Shown here: piece after piece, positions 20,269 to 29,215 of the stretch
Numbering within the stretch: position 1 is the stretch's first letter
How the letters are laid out: the number at the start of each line of letters is the position of its first letter
Assembly: GCF_014898075.1 (NCBI RefSeq)
Contig: NZ_CP062976.1
Span: 1,240,001 to 1,304,000, forward strand
Direction: 5' to 3'
Length of the DNA stretch: 64,000 nt
From: Neisseria yangbaofengii
Lineage (GTDB): Bacteria > Pseudomonadota > Gammaproteobacteria > Burkholderiales > Neisseriaceae
Position numbers and translations under genes: made by a program
The notes under the pieces: generated by a model
Databases searched by the model: none
What the model was told of the DNA's origin: nothing
What the model saw: only the letters and a program-made list of their open reading frames with translations

Positions 20269-20303
20269 AAAAGCCGTCTGAAAAGGTTTTCAGACGGCTT
20301 TTT
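20269..20303 (+). terminator. Terminator after alaS
   Basis: AAAAGCCGTCTGAAAA pairs with TTTTCAGACGGCTTTTT, a long stem plus T-run directly after the alaS stop. Confidence 0.85.
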
Positions 20304-20426
20304 ATCCCAAAACCACCGTATGATTATGCCTTAAATATATGGACAAATCAGGCTAACAAGATTATCTTATCTCCTGTGCAGCCGCGTACCGGTGATATCA
20401 ATATTTTCTCAAAGAGGGTTTAGAGT

Positions 20427-21830
20427 ATGGCTTATCGTGTTGAATATGATTTATTGGGCGAACGTGAGATTCCGAGCGATGTGTATTGGGGCATCCACAC
20501 CTTGCGCGCTTTGGAAAACTTCCAGATTTCTTCGCAAAAAGTAGCGGACATGCCGCATTTTGTGCGCAGTTTGGTGCAGGTGAAAAAAGCGGCGGCACAG
20601 GCCAATGGCGAATTGGGCGCGTTGTCGGCGGAAGTGGCGAACGCGATTGATAAGGCTTGTGATGAAATTTTGGTAAACGGTCGCTGCATGGATCAGTTCC
20701 CGACCGATGTATTCCAAGGCGGTGCGGGTACTTCCGTCAACATGAATACCTGTGAAGTGATTGCCAACTTGGCTTTGGAGCAATTGGGGCAGGAAAAGGG
20801 CAATTATGAAGCCGTGAACCCGATTGACGATGTGAACGCCAGCCAATCAGCCAACGATGTTTATCCGACTGCTTTCCGCTTGGCGGTGTATTACAGCGTG
20901 GGTGATTTCTTGAAAAACCTGACTGTGTTGAAAGATTCGTTTGCGCAAAAAGCGGATGAATTTAAAGATGTATTGAAATTGGCGCGTACGCAGTTGCAAG
21001 ATGCGGTGCCGATGACTTTGGGGCAGGAATTTAAATCGTTCCAAGTATTGTTGGACGAAGAAATCGTCAATTTGGAGCGCACACGCCAATTGTTGTTGGA
21101 AGTGAACTTGGGTGCTACCGCCATCGGCACGGGCGTGAATACGCCGGAAGGCTATGCTGATTTAGCGGTGAAAAAATTGGCAGCCATCAGCGGCTTGGAT
21201 GTGAAGCTGACGGAAAACCTGATCGAAGCAACGTCCGACTGCGGCGCGTATGTGATGGTACACAGCGCGGTAAAACGCACGGCGGTGAAAGTATCGAAAA
21301 TCTGTAACGACTTGCGTTTGCTGTCATCCGGTCCGCGCGCCGGCTTCGGTGAAATTAATTTGCCGGAAATGCAGGCAGGCTCTTCAATTACGCCGGCTAA
21401 AGTAAATCCGGTGATTCCGGAAATGGTCAGCCAAGTCTGCTTCAAAGTAATGGGCAACGATACCACGATTACCTTCGCTTCTGAAGCAGGTCAATTGCAA
21501 TTGAACGTAATGGAGCCGGTGATTGCGCAATGTATGTTGGAATCGATTTCGTTATTGGACAATGCTTGCACAGGCTTGGCAGAAAAATGCGTGAAAGGCA
21601 TTACGGCTAATCGCGAAGTATGCGAGAGCTATGTGTTCAATTCAATTGGTTTGATTACCTTCCTGAATCCTTACATCGGCCATGAAAACGGTGGTTACAT
21701 CGGTAAAATCTGTGCGGCCACCGGCCAAAGCGTGCGTGATGTGATTTTGGATTTAGGCTTGATGGAAGCTGCGGATTTGGATCGCATTCTGTCGCGTGAA
21801 AACATGTTGAATGCGCAATTGAATAAATAA
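20427..21830 (+). CDS. aspA: Aspartate ammonia-lyase
   Basis: AspA reversibly deaminates aspartate to fumarate and ammonia. The 467-residue protein belongs to the fumarase/aspartase superfamily. The signature [17 protein letters not shown] contains the catalytic serine loop, and other marks are TNVN-type [14 protein letters not shown] and the N-terminal [13 protein letters not shown]. The ribosome binding site is AGAGGGTTTAGAGT. It is convergent with the aminotransferase gene. Both belong to amino-nitrogen metabolism, but they are not an operon. Confidence 0.96.
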   Translation: MAYRVEYDLLGEREIPSDVYWGIHTLRALENFQISSQKVADMPHFVRSLVQVKKAAAQANGELGALSAEVANAIDKACDEILVNGRCMDQFPTDVFQGGAGTSVNMNTCEVIANLALEQLGQEKGNYEAVNPIDDVNASQSANDVYPTAFRLAVYYSVGDFLKNLTVLKDSFAQKADEFKDVLKLARTQLQDAVPMTLGQEFKSFQVLLDEEIVNLERTRQLLLEVNLGATAIGTGVNTPEGYADLAVKKLAAISGLDVKLTENLIEATSDCGAYVMVHSAVKRTAVKVSKICNDLRLLSSGPRAGFGEINLPEMQAGSSITPAKVNPVIPEMVSQVCFKVMGNDTTITFASEAGQLQLNVMEPVIAQCMLESISLLDNACTGLAEKCVKGITANREVCESYVFNSIGLITFLNPYIGHENGGYIGKICAATGQSVRDVILDLGLMEAADLDRILSRENMLNAQLNK

Positions 21831-21843
21831 TGGGTGAAAAGAG

Positions 21844-21876
21844 AAAAGGCCGTCTGAAAACAGACGGCTTTTTTTA
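21844..21876. terminator. Bidirectional terminator between aspA and the aminotransferase gene
   Basis: AAAAGGCCGTCTG and CAGACGGCTTTTTTT flank a four-base loop between convergent stops. Confidence 0.8.
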
Positions 21877-21883
21877 TATCCTG

Positions 21884-23098
21884 TTATTGACGATAATTTT
21901 TCAAGAAGCGTTCCAATTTCGCCATCGCTTCTTCGATTTGATGCACATAAGGCAGGGTCACGATGCGGAAGTGGTCGGGCTTGATCCAGTTGAATCCCGA
22001 GCCTTGCACAAACAAGACTTTTTCCTGCACCAACAAATCGTAAACGAATTTCATGTCATCATGGATGTTGTACATTTCAGTATCGATTTTCGGGAACATA
22101 TACATCGCACCCATCGGCTTCACGCAGGTAATACCGGGAATTTGGTTCGCCAGTTCGTAAGCTTTGTTGCGCTGCTCCAGCAAGCGACCGCCAGGCAAAA
22201 TAAATTCGTTGATGCTCTGATAGCCGCCTAAGGCCGTCTGAATCGCGTGTTGCATAGGCGTGGTAGCACACAAGCGCATAGAGGCAAGCATTTCCAAGCC
22301 TTCAATATAGCCTTGAGCGTGTTGTTTCGGCCCATTGAGCACCATCCAACCTTGACGGAAACCGGCTACGCGATAAGCTTTTGACAAACCGTTAAAGGTG
22401 ACGGTCAGCAAGTCGGGGGCGAGGGCGGCAATGTGGTGATGCACGGCACCATCGTACAAAATTTTGTCGTAAATCTCATCAGCAAAAATAATCAGGCCGT
22501 GTTTGCGTGCCAATTCGGCGATTTCCAGCAGGATTTCTTTGCTGTACACCGCGCCGGTCGGGTTATTCGGGTTAATCACTACAATGGCTTTGGTTTTCGG
22601 CGAAATTTTGGCTTCCATATCGGCCAAATCCGGAAACCAGTCTTTTTCCTCGTCGCACAAATAATGGCGCACATTACCACCGGCCAGCGTGGCGGCTGCC
22701 GTCCATAAAGGATAATCCGGCGCCGGAATCAGGATTTCATCGCCGTCATTGAGCAATGCCTGCATAGACATGGTAATCAGCTCGGATACGCCGTTGCCGA
22801 TAAACACATCATTCACGGTAATGTCACGCAAGCCCTTGGTTTGGTAGTAATGCACAATGGCCTTACGCGCAGAATAAAGGCCCTTGGAATCGCAATAGCC
22901 CTGTGAAGTCGGCAGATTACGGATAACGTCTACCAAAATTTCATCCGGCGCTTCAAAGCCGAAAGGTGCGGGGTTGCCGATGTTCAGCTTCAGAATTTTG
23001 TGGCCTTCTTCTTCCAGGCGCAGGGCTTCTTTGTGTACCGGCCCGCGGATATCGTAGCAGACATGATCCAGTTTTGATGATTTGGGGAAGCGATCCAT
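21884..23098 (-). CDS. alaA: Pyridoxal phosphate-dependent alanine aminotransferase (AlaA-like)
   Basis: This is a class I aminotransferase of 404 residues, closest to AlaA, the glutamate-pyruvate transaminase. The N-terminal SKLDHVCYDIRGP and LKLNIGNPAPFGFEAP are typical of AlaA. The PLP lysine lies in FNGLSKAYRVAGFRQGW, the PLP-contacting Asp/Tyr in IFADEIYDKILYDG, and the substrate-carboxylate Arg in FRIVTLPY near the end. Substrate preference is inferred from family resemblance. It is a single gene on the minus strand. Confidence 0.9.
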   Translation of the reverse strand: MDRFPKSSKLDHVCYDIRGPVHKEALRLEEEGHKILKLNIGNPAPFGFEAPDEILVDVIRNLPTSQGYCDSKGLYSARKAIVHYYQTKGLRDITVNDVFIGNGVSELITMSMQALLNDGDEILIPAPDYPLWTAAATLAGGNVRHYLCDEEKDWFPDLADMEAKISPKTKAIVVINPNNPTGAVYSKEILLEIAELARKHGLIIFADEIYDKILYDGAVHHHIAALAPDLLTVTFNGLSKAYRVAGFRQGWMVLNGPKQHAQGYIEGLEMLASMRLCATTPMQHAIQTALGGYQSINEFILPGGRLLEQRNKAYELANQIPGITCVKPMGAMYMFPKIDTEMYNIHDDMKFVYDLLVQEKVLFVQGSGFNWIKPDHFRIVTLPYVHQIEEAMAKLERFLKNYRQ

Positions 23099-23266
23099 GA
23101 TGTGTGTTCCGTTGAATTGAAGATTGTTTACAATGTAGTAAATGTACCCTTTTTGTAATCAGAATAAAAGGGGATAACCGACAATATTTGTCATTTTAGC
23201 AAATTTATCGGCAAAAACAGGAGAAAATGGCTTATTTAGACCGTCTGAAACTGCGAGACAAAGGCA

Positions 23267-23293
23267 AAAAAGACCGCATTAAGCGGTCTTTTT
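23267..23293 (-). terminator. Terminator of the tRNA-Leu gene
   Basis: AAAAAGACCGC, loop ATTAA, then GCGGTCTTTTT. It lies just downstream of the minus-strand tRNA and is an intrinsic terminator without an uptake sequence. Confidence 0.85.
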
Positions 23294-23299
23294 AAAATT

Positions 23300-23384
23300 T
23301 GGTGCCCAGGGTCGGACTCGAACCGACACACCTTGCGGCGGGGGATTTTGAGTCCCCTGCGTCTACCAATTTCGCCACCTGGGC
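23300..23384 (-). tRNA. tRNA-Leu (anticodon CAA)
   Basis: Read on the minus strand, a seven-base acceptor stem GCCCAGG pairs with CCTGGGC, followed by A and an encoded CCA. The anticodon stem GGGGA/TCCCC holds the loop CTCAAAA, so the anticodon is CAA, reading UUG. A long variable arm (CGCCGCAAGGTG) and the T-loop GGTTCGAGTCC are present, as expected for class II leucine tRNA. Total length is 85 bases. It stands alone and has its own terminator. Confidence 0.95.
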
Positions 23385-23606
23385 GGTGAGGAAGCCGTTA
23401 TTATAGTGACTGCAAAAAATTTGTAAAGCATTTCGCCTGATTTAATCTATAACTAATTAATATATAATGATAATTTATTCATCGGCTGCTAATTTGTTTT
23501 CAGGCGGCCTGAATGGTTTTTTACATTTTATTAAAATTTCCTGATATCAAAGCGATTACAATAGCCAAACTTTCCCTACACCTTGATGAAAGATAAAGGA
23601 AAAAAC

Positions 23607-24203
23607 ATGACCCGTTATTTATCTGCCTTGATGTTGGCCGCGCCGATGGCGGTTGTGGCTCCTTATGCTGCCGCTACGACGCATCCTGCGCAAACGCAAA
23701 TGCAGCAAAATATGGATACTGTGTTGAAGATTGCCAAAAGTTCGGCAAGCGAAGCGCAAAAAATGAAGCAAATCGAAAGCTATGCCAACCGCTATCTGGA
23801 TTACGAGCGCATTTCCGCTTTGGCTGTGGGCGCGCCGTGGCGTAATTTTACTGCCAAACAAAAAAGTGAATTCATCAGCGCATTTAAAGACATGATTATC
23901 AACATGTATTCGCATTCGGCCTTAATGGGCGCGGCGGATGCCAAAGTGAAATTGCTGCCGAAAATGACTTCCAACGGCAACCGACATGATGTTTTCTCTG
24001 AAATCCAAACCAAAAACGGCACCAAATACGAAGTGGCTTACCAGCTTTACCAAGTCGGTTCGGTATACAAAATCTACAATATCCGCGTAGACGGCGCCAG
24101 TTTGGTAACGATTTACCGCAATCAATTTAATGAATTAATCCAACAAAAAGGCATTGACGGCGCGATTGCGACCGTGAAAGCCAAGGGCTTGAAAAAGCAG
24201 TAA
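23607..24203 (+). CDS. MlaC-family periplasmic phospholipid-binding protein
   Basis: This is a MlaC/Ttg2D-like protein, a periplasmic carrier that moves phospholipids between the outer membrane and the inner-membrane MlaFEDB complex. The start at 23607 has a strong AAAGGAAAA site and gives a signal peptide (MTRYLSALMLAAPMAVVAPYA, cut near AAA-TTHP). An in-frame TTG at 23583 is less likely. The family shows in LDYERISALAVGAPWRNFT, then the Gly/Tyr core YQLYQVGSVYKIYNIRVDG and the C-terminal NQFNELIQQKGIDG. No other mla genes are adjacent, so it may be a stand-alone paralogue. Confidence 0.82.
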   Translation: MTRYLSALMLAAPMAVVAPYAAATTHPAQTQMQQNMDTVLKIAKSSASEAQKMKQIESYANRYLDYERISALAVGAPWRNFTAKQKSEFISAFKDMIINMYSHSALMGAADAKVKLLPKMTSNGNRHDVFSEIQTKNGTKYEVAYQLYQVGSVYKIYNIRVDGASLVTIYRNQFNELIQQKGIDGAIATVKAKGLKKQ

Positions 24204-24213
24204 TTGATTGATT

Positions 24214-24253
24214 AAAAGGCCGTCTGAAAAAGCATTGCTTCAGACGGCCTTTA
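24214..24253. terminator. Bidirectional terminator between the mlaC-like gene and cca
   Basis: AAAAGGCCGTCTGAA and TTCAGACGGCCTTTA lie between convergent stops. Confidence 0.8.
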
Positions 24254-24268
24254 TTTATATGGATAGCC

Positions 24269-25507
24269 TTAATCGTGTTGAGCTTTGAAGGCCTCCCGTA
24301 CCGGCTTGATTTTGGCCAAACGCGCTTCATCTATGCGTTGCGCAATTAAATGTTGCTGCTGATCTCGGGCGCATTGTGCGGCAATTTCTCCGGCATCAAT
24401 TTCATTGGCTGCCTGTAATAAGTTTAACCAATGTTCACGCTGCGGATACCCGGCATCTTCAAAATTCAGACGGCCTTGTTGATCAGCCATACACACATTC
24501 AAGGCCGTCTGAAAGCGTTCAGGCCGTCTGAACGCATCGGTTTTCTTTAAGGTCTTCAATATGGTAGCCGGTTTGAGTTGTGCTGCTTGATGAAAAATAA
24601 TGTGCCAGCGGCAAACCAGCTCGGCCAATTCGGCGCACGCACGCGGCGCACGCAAACGTTCATTCACTTCACGTACCAAACTTACGCCGGCCAAATCATG
24701 CCCGTAATGCTTGGGTAGAATTTCAGACGGCGTTTTGGCTTTGCCCAAATCATGCAGCAGCGCCGCATAGCGCTCAGGTAAACTTAAGCCCATTTCGGCC
24801 GCTTTTTGCAACACCATCAGCGTGTGGATGCCGCTGTCGATTTCAGGGTGATAATCCGCACGCTGCGGCACACCGAACAAGGCTTCTACTTCGGGCAGCA
24901 ATACCGCCAATGCGCCGCATTCGCGCAATACTTCAATCATTTTCGCCGGATTTTGCTCCATCAAGCCTTTGGCCAATTCCTGCCAAACCCGTTCCGCCAC
25001 CAGCGCATCCGCTTCGCCGTCGGCCACCATCTGCCGCATCAGCTGTCTGGTTTCGTCCGCCACCGTAAAGCCGTAACGTGCGGCAAAACGGGCAATGCGC
25101 AAAATCCTGACCGGATCTTCGGCAAAAGCAGGAGAAACATGGCGCAAAATGCCGTCTGAAAGATCTTGTTGCCCGCCGAACGGATCGATAATCAGGCCGT
25201 CTGAATCTTGCGCCATGGCATTGATGGTTAAATCGCGGCGCATTAAATCTTGTTCCAGCGTCACGTCTTTATCGGCATGAAACGCAAAACCGGCATAGCC
25301 TTTGGCCGTTTTACGCTCGGTGCGGGCGAGGGCGTATTCTTCGTGACTGTCGGGATGCAGGAACACGGGAAAATCTTTGCCCACCGGCTGAAAACCCTGC
25401 GCCAGCATGGTAGGCGCATCGGCACCTACCACCACCCAGTCGCGGTCTTTGACTGCCAAGCCTAACAAATGATCGCGGACGGCACCGCCGACTAAATAAA
25501 TCTGCAT
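24269..25507 (-). CDS. cca: CCA-adding tRNA nucleotidyltransferase with HD domain
   Basis: This enzyme builds or repairs the 3' CCA end of tRNAs. The 412-residue protein has the class II nucleotidyltransferase head (YLVGGAVRDHLLG, then the metal Asp in KDRDWVVVGAD), RRDLTINAMAQDS, and the ARFAARYGF region. An HD phosphohydrolase domain follows (LLHDLGKAKTPSE), as in the E. coli-type multifunctional enzyme. The coding region includes several DNA uptake sequences. Convergent with the mlaC-like gene. Confidence 0.95.
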   Translation of the reverse strand: MQIYLVGGAVRDHLLGLAVKDRDWVVVGADAPTMLAQGFQPVGKDFPVFLHPDSHEEYALARTERKTAKGYAGFAFHADKDVTLEQDLMRRDLTINAMAQDSDGLIIDPFGGQQDLSDGILRHVSPAFAEDPVRILRIARFAARYGFTVADETRQLMRQMVADGEADALVAERVWQELAKGLMEQNPAKMIEVLRECGALAVLLPEVEALFGVPQRADYHPEIDSGIHTLMVLQKAAEMGLSLPERYAALLHDLGKAKTPSEILPKHYGHDLAGVSLVREVNERLRAPRACAELAELVCRWHIIFHQAAQLKPATILKTLKKTDAFRRPERFQTALNVCMADQQGRLNFEDAGYPQREHWLNLLQAANEIDAGEIAAQCARDQQQHLIAQRIDEARLAKIKPVREAFKAQHD

Positions 25508-25589
25508 ACCAAACCTTCAGTTGATTAAATTGTTTTCAGACAGCCTGAGATTAGTGTCAAACTTGAAAATATTCAGAAATTTCCAATCC

Positions 25590-25685
25590 GTTCCCCGCGT
25601 AGACAGGAATCTAGTCCTATCATTTTCAGAAATCTATAAATATTACAGTCATTTGAAATTCTGGATTCCTGCCTGCGCGGGGGAA
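25590..25685. repeat. Pair of inverted dRS3-like repeats (neisserial intergenic element)
   Basis: A TTCCCCGCGTAGACAGGAAT copy near 25592 and an ATTCCTGCCTGCGCGGGGGA copy near 25665 are inverted relative to each other and resemble the 20-bp neisserial dRS3 element. They flank about 55 bp of AT-rich sequence, like a small intergenic mosaic unit. They occupy most of the 260-bp gap between cca and the DUF2130 gene. The rest of the gap shows no gene. Confidence 0.6.
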
Positions 25686-25767
25686 GCGTAGCGGACTTGC
25701 GCAGCTAATGAGGAGGATAGACTCATTAATTTTTACCTAAGTTTTGCAACTGTCTCGACCTTTTAAT

Positions 25768-27090
25768 TTATTTAATCACATCATCATGATTACCCAAAGC
25801 CTCAAACGCCGCTTTCATGGTCGGATTTTTGCGGGTAAGTTTTTTCACGCTCAATTCTTCCGCCTTATTGTTGGCCAAGCGTAAGTTGTTTTCCGAAGAG
25901 AGCAGAGCTTCTTTGGTTTTTTGCAAATGGGTGATGGTTTTGTCGATTTCTTCAATGGCCGTCTGAAACTTGCGGCTGGCCAATTCGTAATTGCGGGCAA
26001 ATGCGGTTTTGAAGGTATTTAAATCTTCCTCAAAATTCGTGATATCGATATTTTGTGCACGCATCTGGGCAACTTCCTGTTTGTATTGCAAGGTATTCAG
26101 CGCGGCATTTCGTAATAAAGAAATCAGCGGAATGAAAAATTGCGGCCGCACGACATACATTTTCGGATAAGCGTAAGACACATCGACAATGCCGCCGTTG
26201 TAAAGCTCGTTGTCGGCCTCCAAAAGCGACACCAACACGGCATATTCGCATTTTTTCTCGCGGCGGTCCTTATCCAACTCTTTGAAAAAATGTTCGTTTT
26301 TCTTTTTGGTGGCGGTAGTTTCGTTTTCGTTTTTCATCTCAAACATAATCGAGATGATTTCATTGCCGTCTGAATCGCACTCGCGGTAGATATAGTCGCC
26401 TTTGCTGCCGCCGGTTGCGTCGTTATCTTTGCCGAACACGGCTTGCGGGAAGGCGGTGGTGCGGATGCGGTTGAACTCAGTTTCGCAGTGCTGCTCAAGA
26501 CTTTCGCCAACCATTTTGGTGGATTGGCGCGCTTTGAAATCTTTATAAAACGCAATCGCTTCGTCTTTTTGCTTCAATTGGGCTTGATATTGCTCGCGCA
26601 AGGCTTGTTTTTCCAATTCGCGCTCTTTAGCCTGTAATAAAAACCGCGCATTGAGTTCGCCCAATTCACGTTCTTTCACTGCCACAGCACGATGGATTTC
26701 CAATTCTTTTTCAATGTTTTTCGATTCTTCCAAGGATTTGGCCTGCAAACGCAACGCGGCAATTTGCTGATCACGATCGGCCAATTGCGCTTTCAGACGG
26801 CCCTCTGCTTCGGCAACGGCCAGTTGGCTGTCTTTTTCATGGCTTTTTAAGTGTGCCGCCAATTCGGCCAATTCGCGATCTTTAGCAGCGAGCTTCTGCT
26901 GATAAGCGGTTTCCAGCGTGTTTTCCGCCAGCTTGATTTCGGTGTCAAACTGGCGGCGGCTTTGCGCCAAACGCTCGTTTAATTCCTGCTGAAATTCCAG
27001 CGTACGCACTTGGTTGGCAATGTCGGCATAACCGGCTTGGTCAACGGTAAAAGCGGTGTGGCAATGAGGGCATTTTATTTCGGGCATCAT
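25768..27090 (-). CDS. DUF2130 domain protein with zinc ribbon, coiled coil and nuclease-like fold
   Basis: The 440-residue protein starts with a treble-clef-like zinc site ([10 protein letters not shown]). It then runs through about 150 residues of charged coiled coil (repeated [10 protein letters not shown]-type heptads) and ends in the DUF2130 domain. That domain has [16 protein letters not shown], then [27 protein letters not shown]. The spacing of Glu, Asp and the E-x-K pair (FEMK) resembles a PD-(D/E)XK nuclease core. That fold assignment is inference; the cellular role is unknown. It is a single gene behind an uptake-sequence terminator. Confidence 0.82.
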   Translation of the reverse strand: MMPEIKCPHCHTAFTVDQAGYADIANQVRTLEFQQELNERLAQSRRQFDTEIKLAENTLETAYQQKLAAKDRELAELAAHLKSHEKDSQLAVAEAEGRLKAQLADRDQQIAALRLQAKSLEESKNIEKELEIHRAVAVKERELGELNARFLLQAKERELEKQALREQYQAQLKQKDEAIAFYKDFKARQSTKMVGESLEQHCETEFNRIRTTAFPQAVFGKDNDATGGSKGDYIYRECDSDGNEIISIMFEMKNENETTATKKKNEHFFKELDKDRREKKCEYAVLVSLLEADNELYNGGIVDVSYAYPKMYVVRPQFFIPLISLLRNAALNTLQYKQEVAQMRAQNIDITNFEEDLNTFKTAFARNYELASRKFQTAIEEIDKTITHLQKTKEALLSSENNLRLANNKAEELSVKKLTRKNPTMKAAFEALGNHDDVIK

Positions 27091-27126
27091 GTTCTCGCGT
27101 GATGTGTTTGTGCGTTATTTTAGCAG

Positions 27127-27161
27127 AAAGGCCGTCTGAAAACCGGATTTCAGACGGCCTT
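27127..27161 (-). terminator. Terminator between the ABC transporter and DUF2130 genes
   Basis: AAAGGCCGTCTGAAA pairs with TTTCAGACGGCCTT, just downstream of the minus-strand ABC transporter gene. Confidence 0.75.
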
Positions 27162-27196
27162 ATATATCATCTTTCGTATGGTCTCGGCATATTGCG

Positions 27197-28966
27197 TCAA
27201 TCGCATTTCACCGCGCCGACATCATAGTGAATATTATGAAATTCATTCAGGCTGCTGCGGTGGCCGATGCTGATGATGATGCTTTGGGGCATTTTTTCGC
27301 GAATGGCGCGGTAAAGCTGCGATTCGGTGGGTTCGTCAAGTGCGGAGGTGGCTTCGTCGAGTAAAACCACTTTGGCGCGTGAGAGCAGGGTACGGCAGAA
27401 GGCGACGCGCTGTAGTTCGCCGGGCGAGAGTTTGTGCTGCCAATCATCGGTTTTGTCGAGCTGGCTGCTTAAATGCTCGAGGCGGCACAGACTCATTGAA
27501 GCGGCTAAATCAGGATGCTGCGGGTCGATATCGGGGTAGCAGATGGCTTCGCGCAAAGTGCCTTGCGGAGTGTAGGGGCGCTGCGGCACAAATAAAATCT
27601 GGCTGCGCTCGGGTTGCGCGATGTGTCCGCTGCTGCCAAACGGCCACAGTCCGGCCAGTAAACGCAGCAGGGAGGTTTTGCCGCAGCCGCTCGGGCCTTT
27701 AATTAATAGGGCATCGCCGGGTTGGACATGGATATTGATATTATCCAACAGGATTTCGCCGTTGTTTCGGTAGAGTGCGACGTTGTTGAGTTTGAGGCCG
27801 TCTGAAACGTGTTTAATCTCGGGTTTAGGGGCGCTGTGTTGCTCGTGGGTGCTGAGTAAAAAACCGTATAAACGTTCCAAACGGGCGCGGTAGGCGGTGA
27901 ATTCTTCGTAAAACATGCGAAAAAACGACAGCGCACGTTGCAGACGGGCAAAGGCTTGCACAGTTTGCTGCACATCGCCGATTTTGATTTGGCCGGCAAA
28001 CAGGCGTGGCGCTTGCAGAATAATCGGGAAAAGCTGAATACCGTTGCTGAACATATCGTTAAAGCCGCTTAAGGCCACGCTTTGACGGGCGATGCGCCAG
28101 CGGTTGCGGATAATGGCGGCAAAGCGGCTGCTTAATTGGTTTTGTTCGCGCCATTCGCCGTCGTAAAATGCCACGCTCTCGGCATGATCGCGCACGCGGA
28201 TGAGCGAATAGCGGTAGTCGCCGTTGAGTTTTTCGTTTTCATAGTTGTAACGAATCAAGGGGTTGCCAATCCACATGGCGATAAAGGTTGCCAAAATCAC
28301 AAAGATAAACACAAACCACACAATGCCGCGCGGAATATCGTAGCCAAATACGGTCAGAATGCCCGCCAAGCCCCACAATACAAAGGCAAATTCGAGCGAC
28401 GACACCACCGAATTGAGCATACCGCGCACAAATTCGATGGTAGACGTAATGAAATCCTGTGCGTCTTGTTGGATACGTTGGTCGATGTTGTCGGGCGAAT
28501 GACGGCGCATTTGCAAGCGGTAGTAATTTTTGTTTTCCAGCCAGCGCGCGGTCAGCACATGATTAAGTTTTTCCGACCATTTGATGGCCAAACTTTGATC
28601 GAGAAAATCGTTAACCACACCGTTGAACGCACGCAGCAGCACCACGCCTGCATTCATGGCAGCAAACTGCCAAAATGCCCGTATTTTCATGTCTTGCATG
28701 GAGCTGTATAAGCCGTTGGACATAAAAGTACTGAGCACATTCAACCGGATTTCAGTGAGCAGCAATACCACCATCACCACAATGGCGATGATGATTTTGA
28801 CGCTGCTTTTGCGCGTTAAACAGAGCTTGAGAATATATTTAAATTCTTGGCCGAAGCGGGTTTTGGAAGCGAAAAATAAAATAATGATGAGCGCCACTGC
28901 CACGCCTGCGAGCGCTTGCAGCAGCCACAGCGGAGTGCCGTAAAGCTCGGTTTGCCATTTTTGCAT
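27197..28966 (-). CDS. SbmA/BacA-like ABC transporter with fused ATPase (YddA type)
   Basis: This is an inner-membrane half-transporter of 589 residues, with an N-terminal SbmA/BacA-like membrane domain and a C-terminal ATPase. The start at 28966 (MQKWQTELYGTP) is chosen because an AAGAACC site lies just upstream and the in-frame extension to 29020 adds a non-membrane tail. Membrane features include RWRLEN-type ARWLENKNYYRLQ and IDQRIQQDAQDF. The ATPase has Walker A IKGPSGCGKTSLLRLLAGLW, signature LSPGELQRVAFCR, Walker B KVVLLDEATSALDE and switch His SIGHRSSL. Relatives move peptides, cobalamin or long fatty acids. The substrate cannot be told here. Confidence 0.87.
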   Translation of the reverse strand: MQKWQTELYGTPLWLLQALAGVAVALIIILFFASKTRFGQEFKYILKLCLTRKSSVKIIIAIVVMVVLLLTEIRLNVLSTFMSNGLYSSMQDMKIRAFWQFAAMNAGVVLLRAFNGVVNDFLDQSLAIKWSEKLNHVLTARWLENKNYYRLQMRRHSPDNIDQRIQQDAQDFITSTIEFVRGMLNSVVSSLEFAFVLWGLAGILTVFGYDIPRGIVWFVFIFVILATFIAMWIGNPLIRYNYENEKLNGDYRYSLIRVRDHAESVAFYDGEWREQNQLSSRFAAIIRNRWRIARQSVALSGFNDMFSNGIQLFPIILQAPRLFAGQIKIGDVQQTVQAFARLQRALSFFRMFYEEFTAYRARLERLYGFLLSTHEQHSAPKPEIKHVSDGLKLNNVALYRNNGEILLDNINIHVQPGDALLIKGPSGCGKTSLLRLLAGLWPFGSSGHIAQPERSQILFVPQRPYTPQGTLREAICYPDIDPQHPDLAASMSLCRLEHLSSQLDKTDDWQHKLSPGELQRVAFCRTLLSRAKVVLLDEATSALDEPTESQLYRAIREKMPQSIIISIGHRSSLNEFHNIHYDVGAVKCD

Positions 28967-29071
28967 AAGGTTCTTTTTAATTGCGTTACCAGGCCGTCTG
29001 AAAATATTTTCAGGCGGCATTATTTAATGATTCAAGAGATTATTGCGTTAAGTGTTGTATTTATTGTTTAA

Positions 29072-29090
29072 AATTAATGATAAGAACAAT
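29072..29090 (+). promoter_or_regulatory. Putative Fur box upstream of the TonB receptor gene
   Basis: AATTAATGATAAGAACAAT, about 125 bases before the receptor start, matches roughly two thirds of the 19-bp Fur consensus with the AATGATAA core intact. Iron-responsive repression of a siderophore receptor is expected. The site itself is inferred by eye. Confidence 0.45.
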
Positions 29091-29215
29091 TTCTATTTCA
29101 TTTTATAGCGAAGAATAATGTTATCAAATATAATCCGTCCTTAAAATCATTTTTAGATTTTTTACGCTTAAAACATATTTATTTCAGAAACATATTTATT
29201 TCAGAGAAAACCTAC

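Noticed and set aside
23400-23440. TATAGTG-type sequence after tRNA-Leu as a Correia repeat end
   Set aside because: Only the first seven bases match the known terminal repeat; no second end was found nearby.
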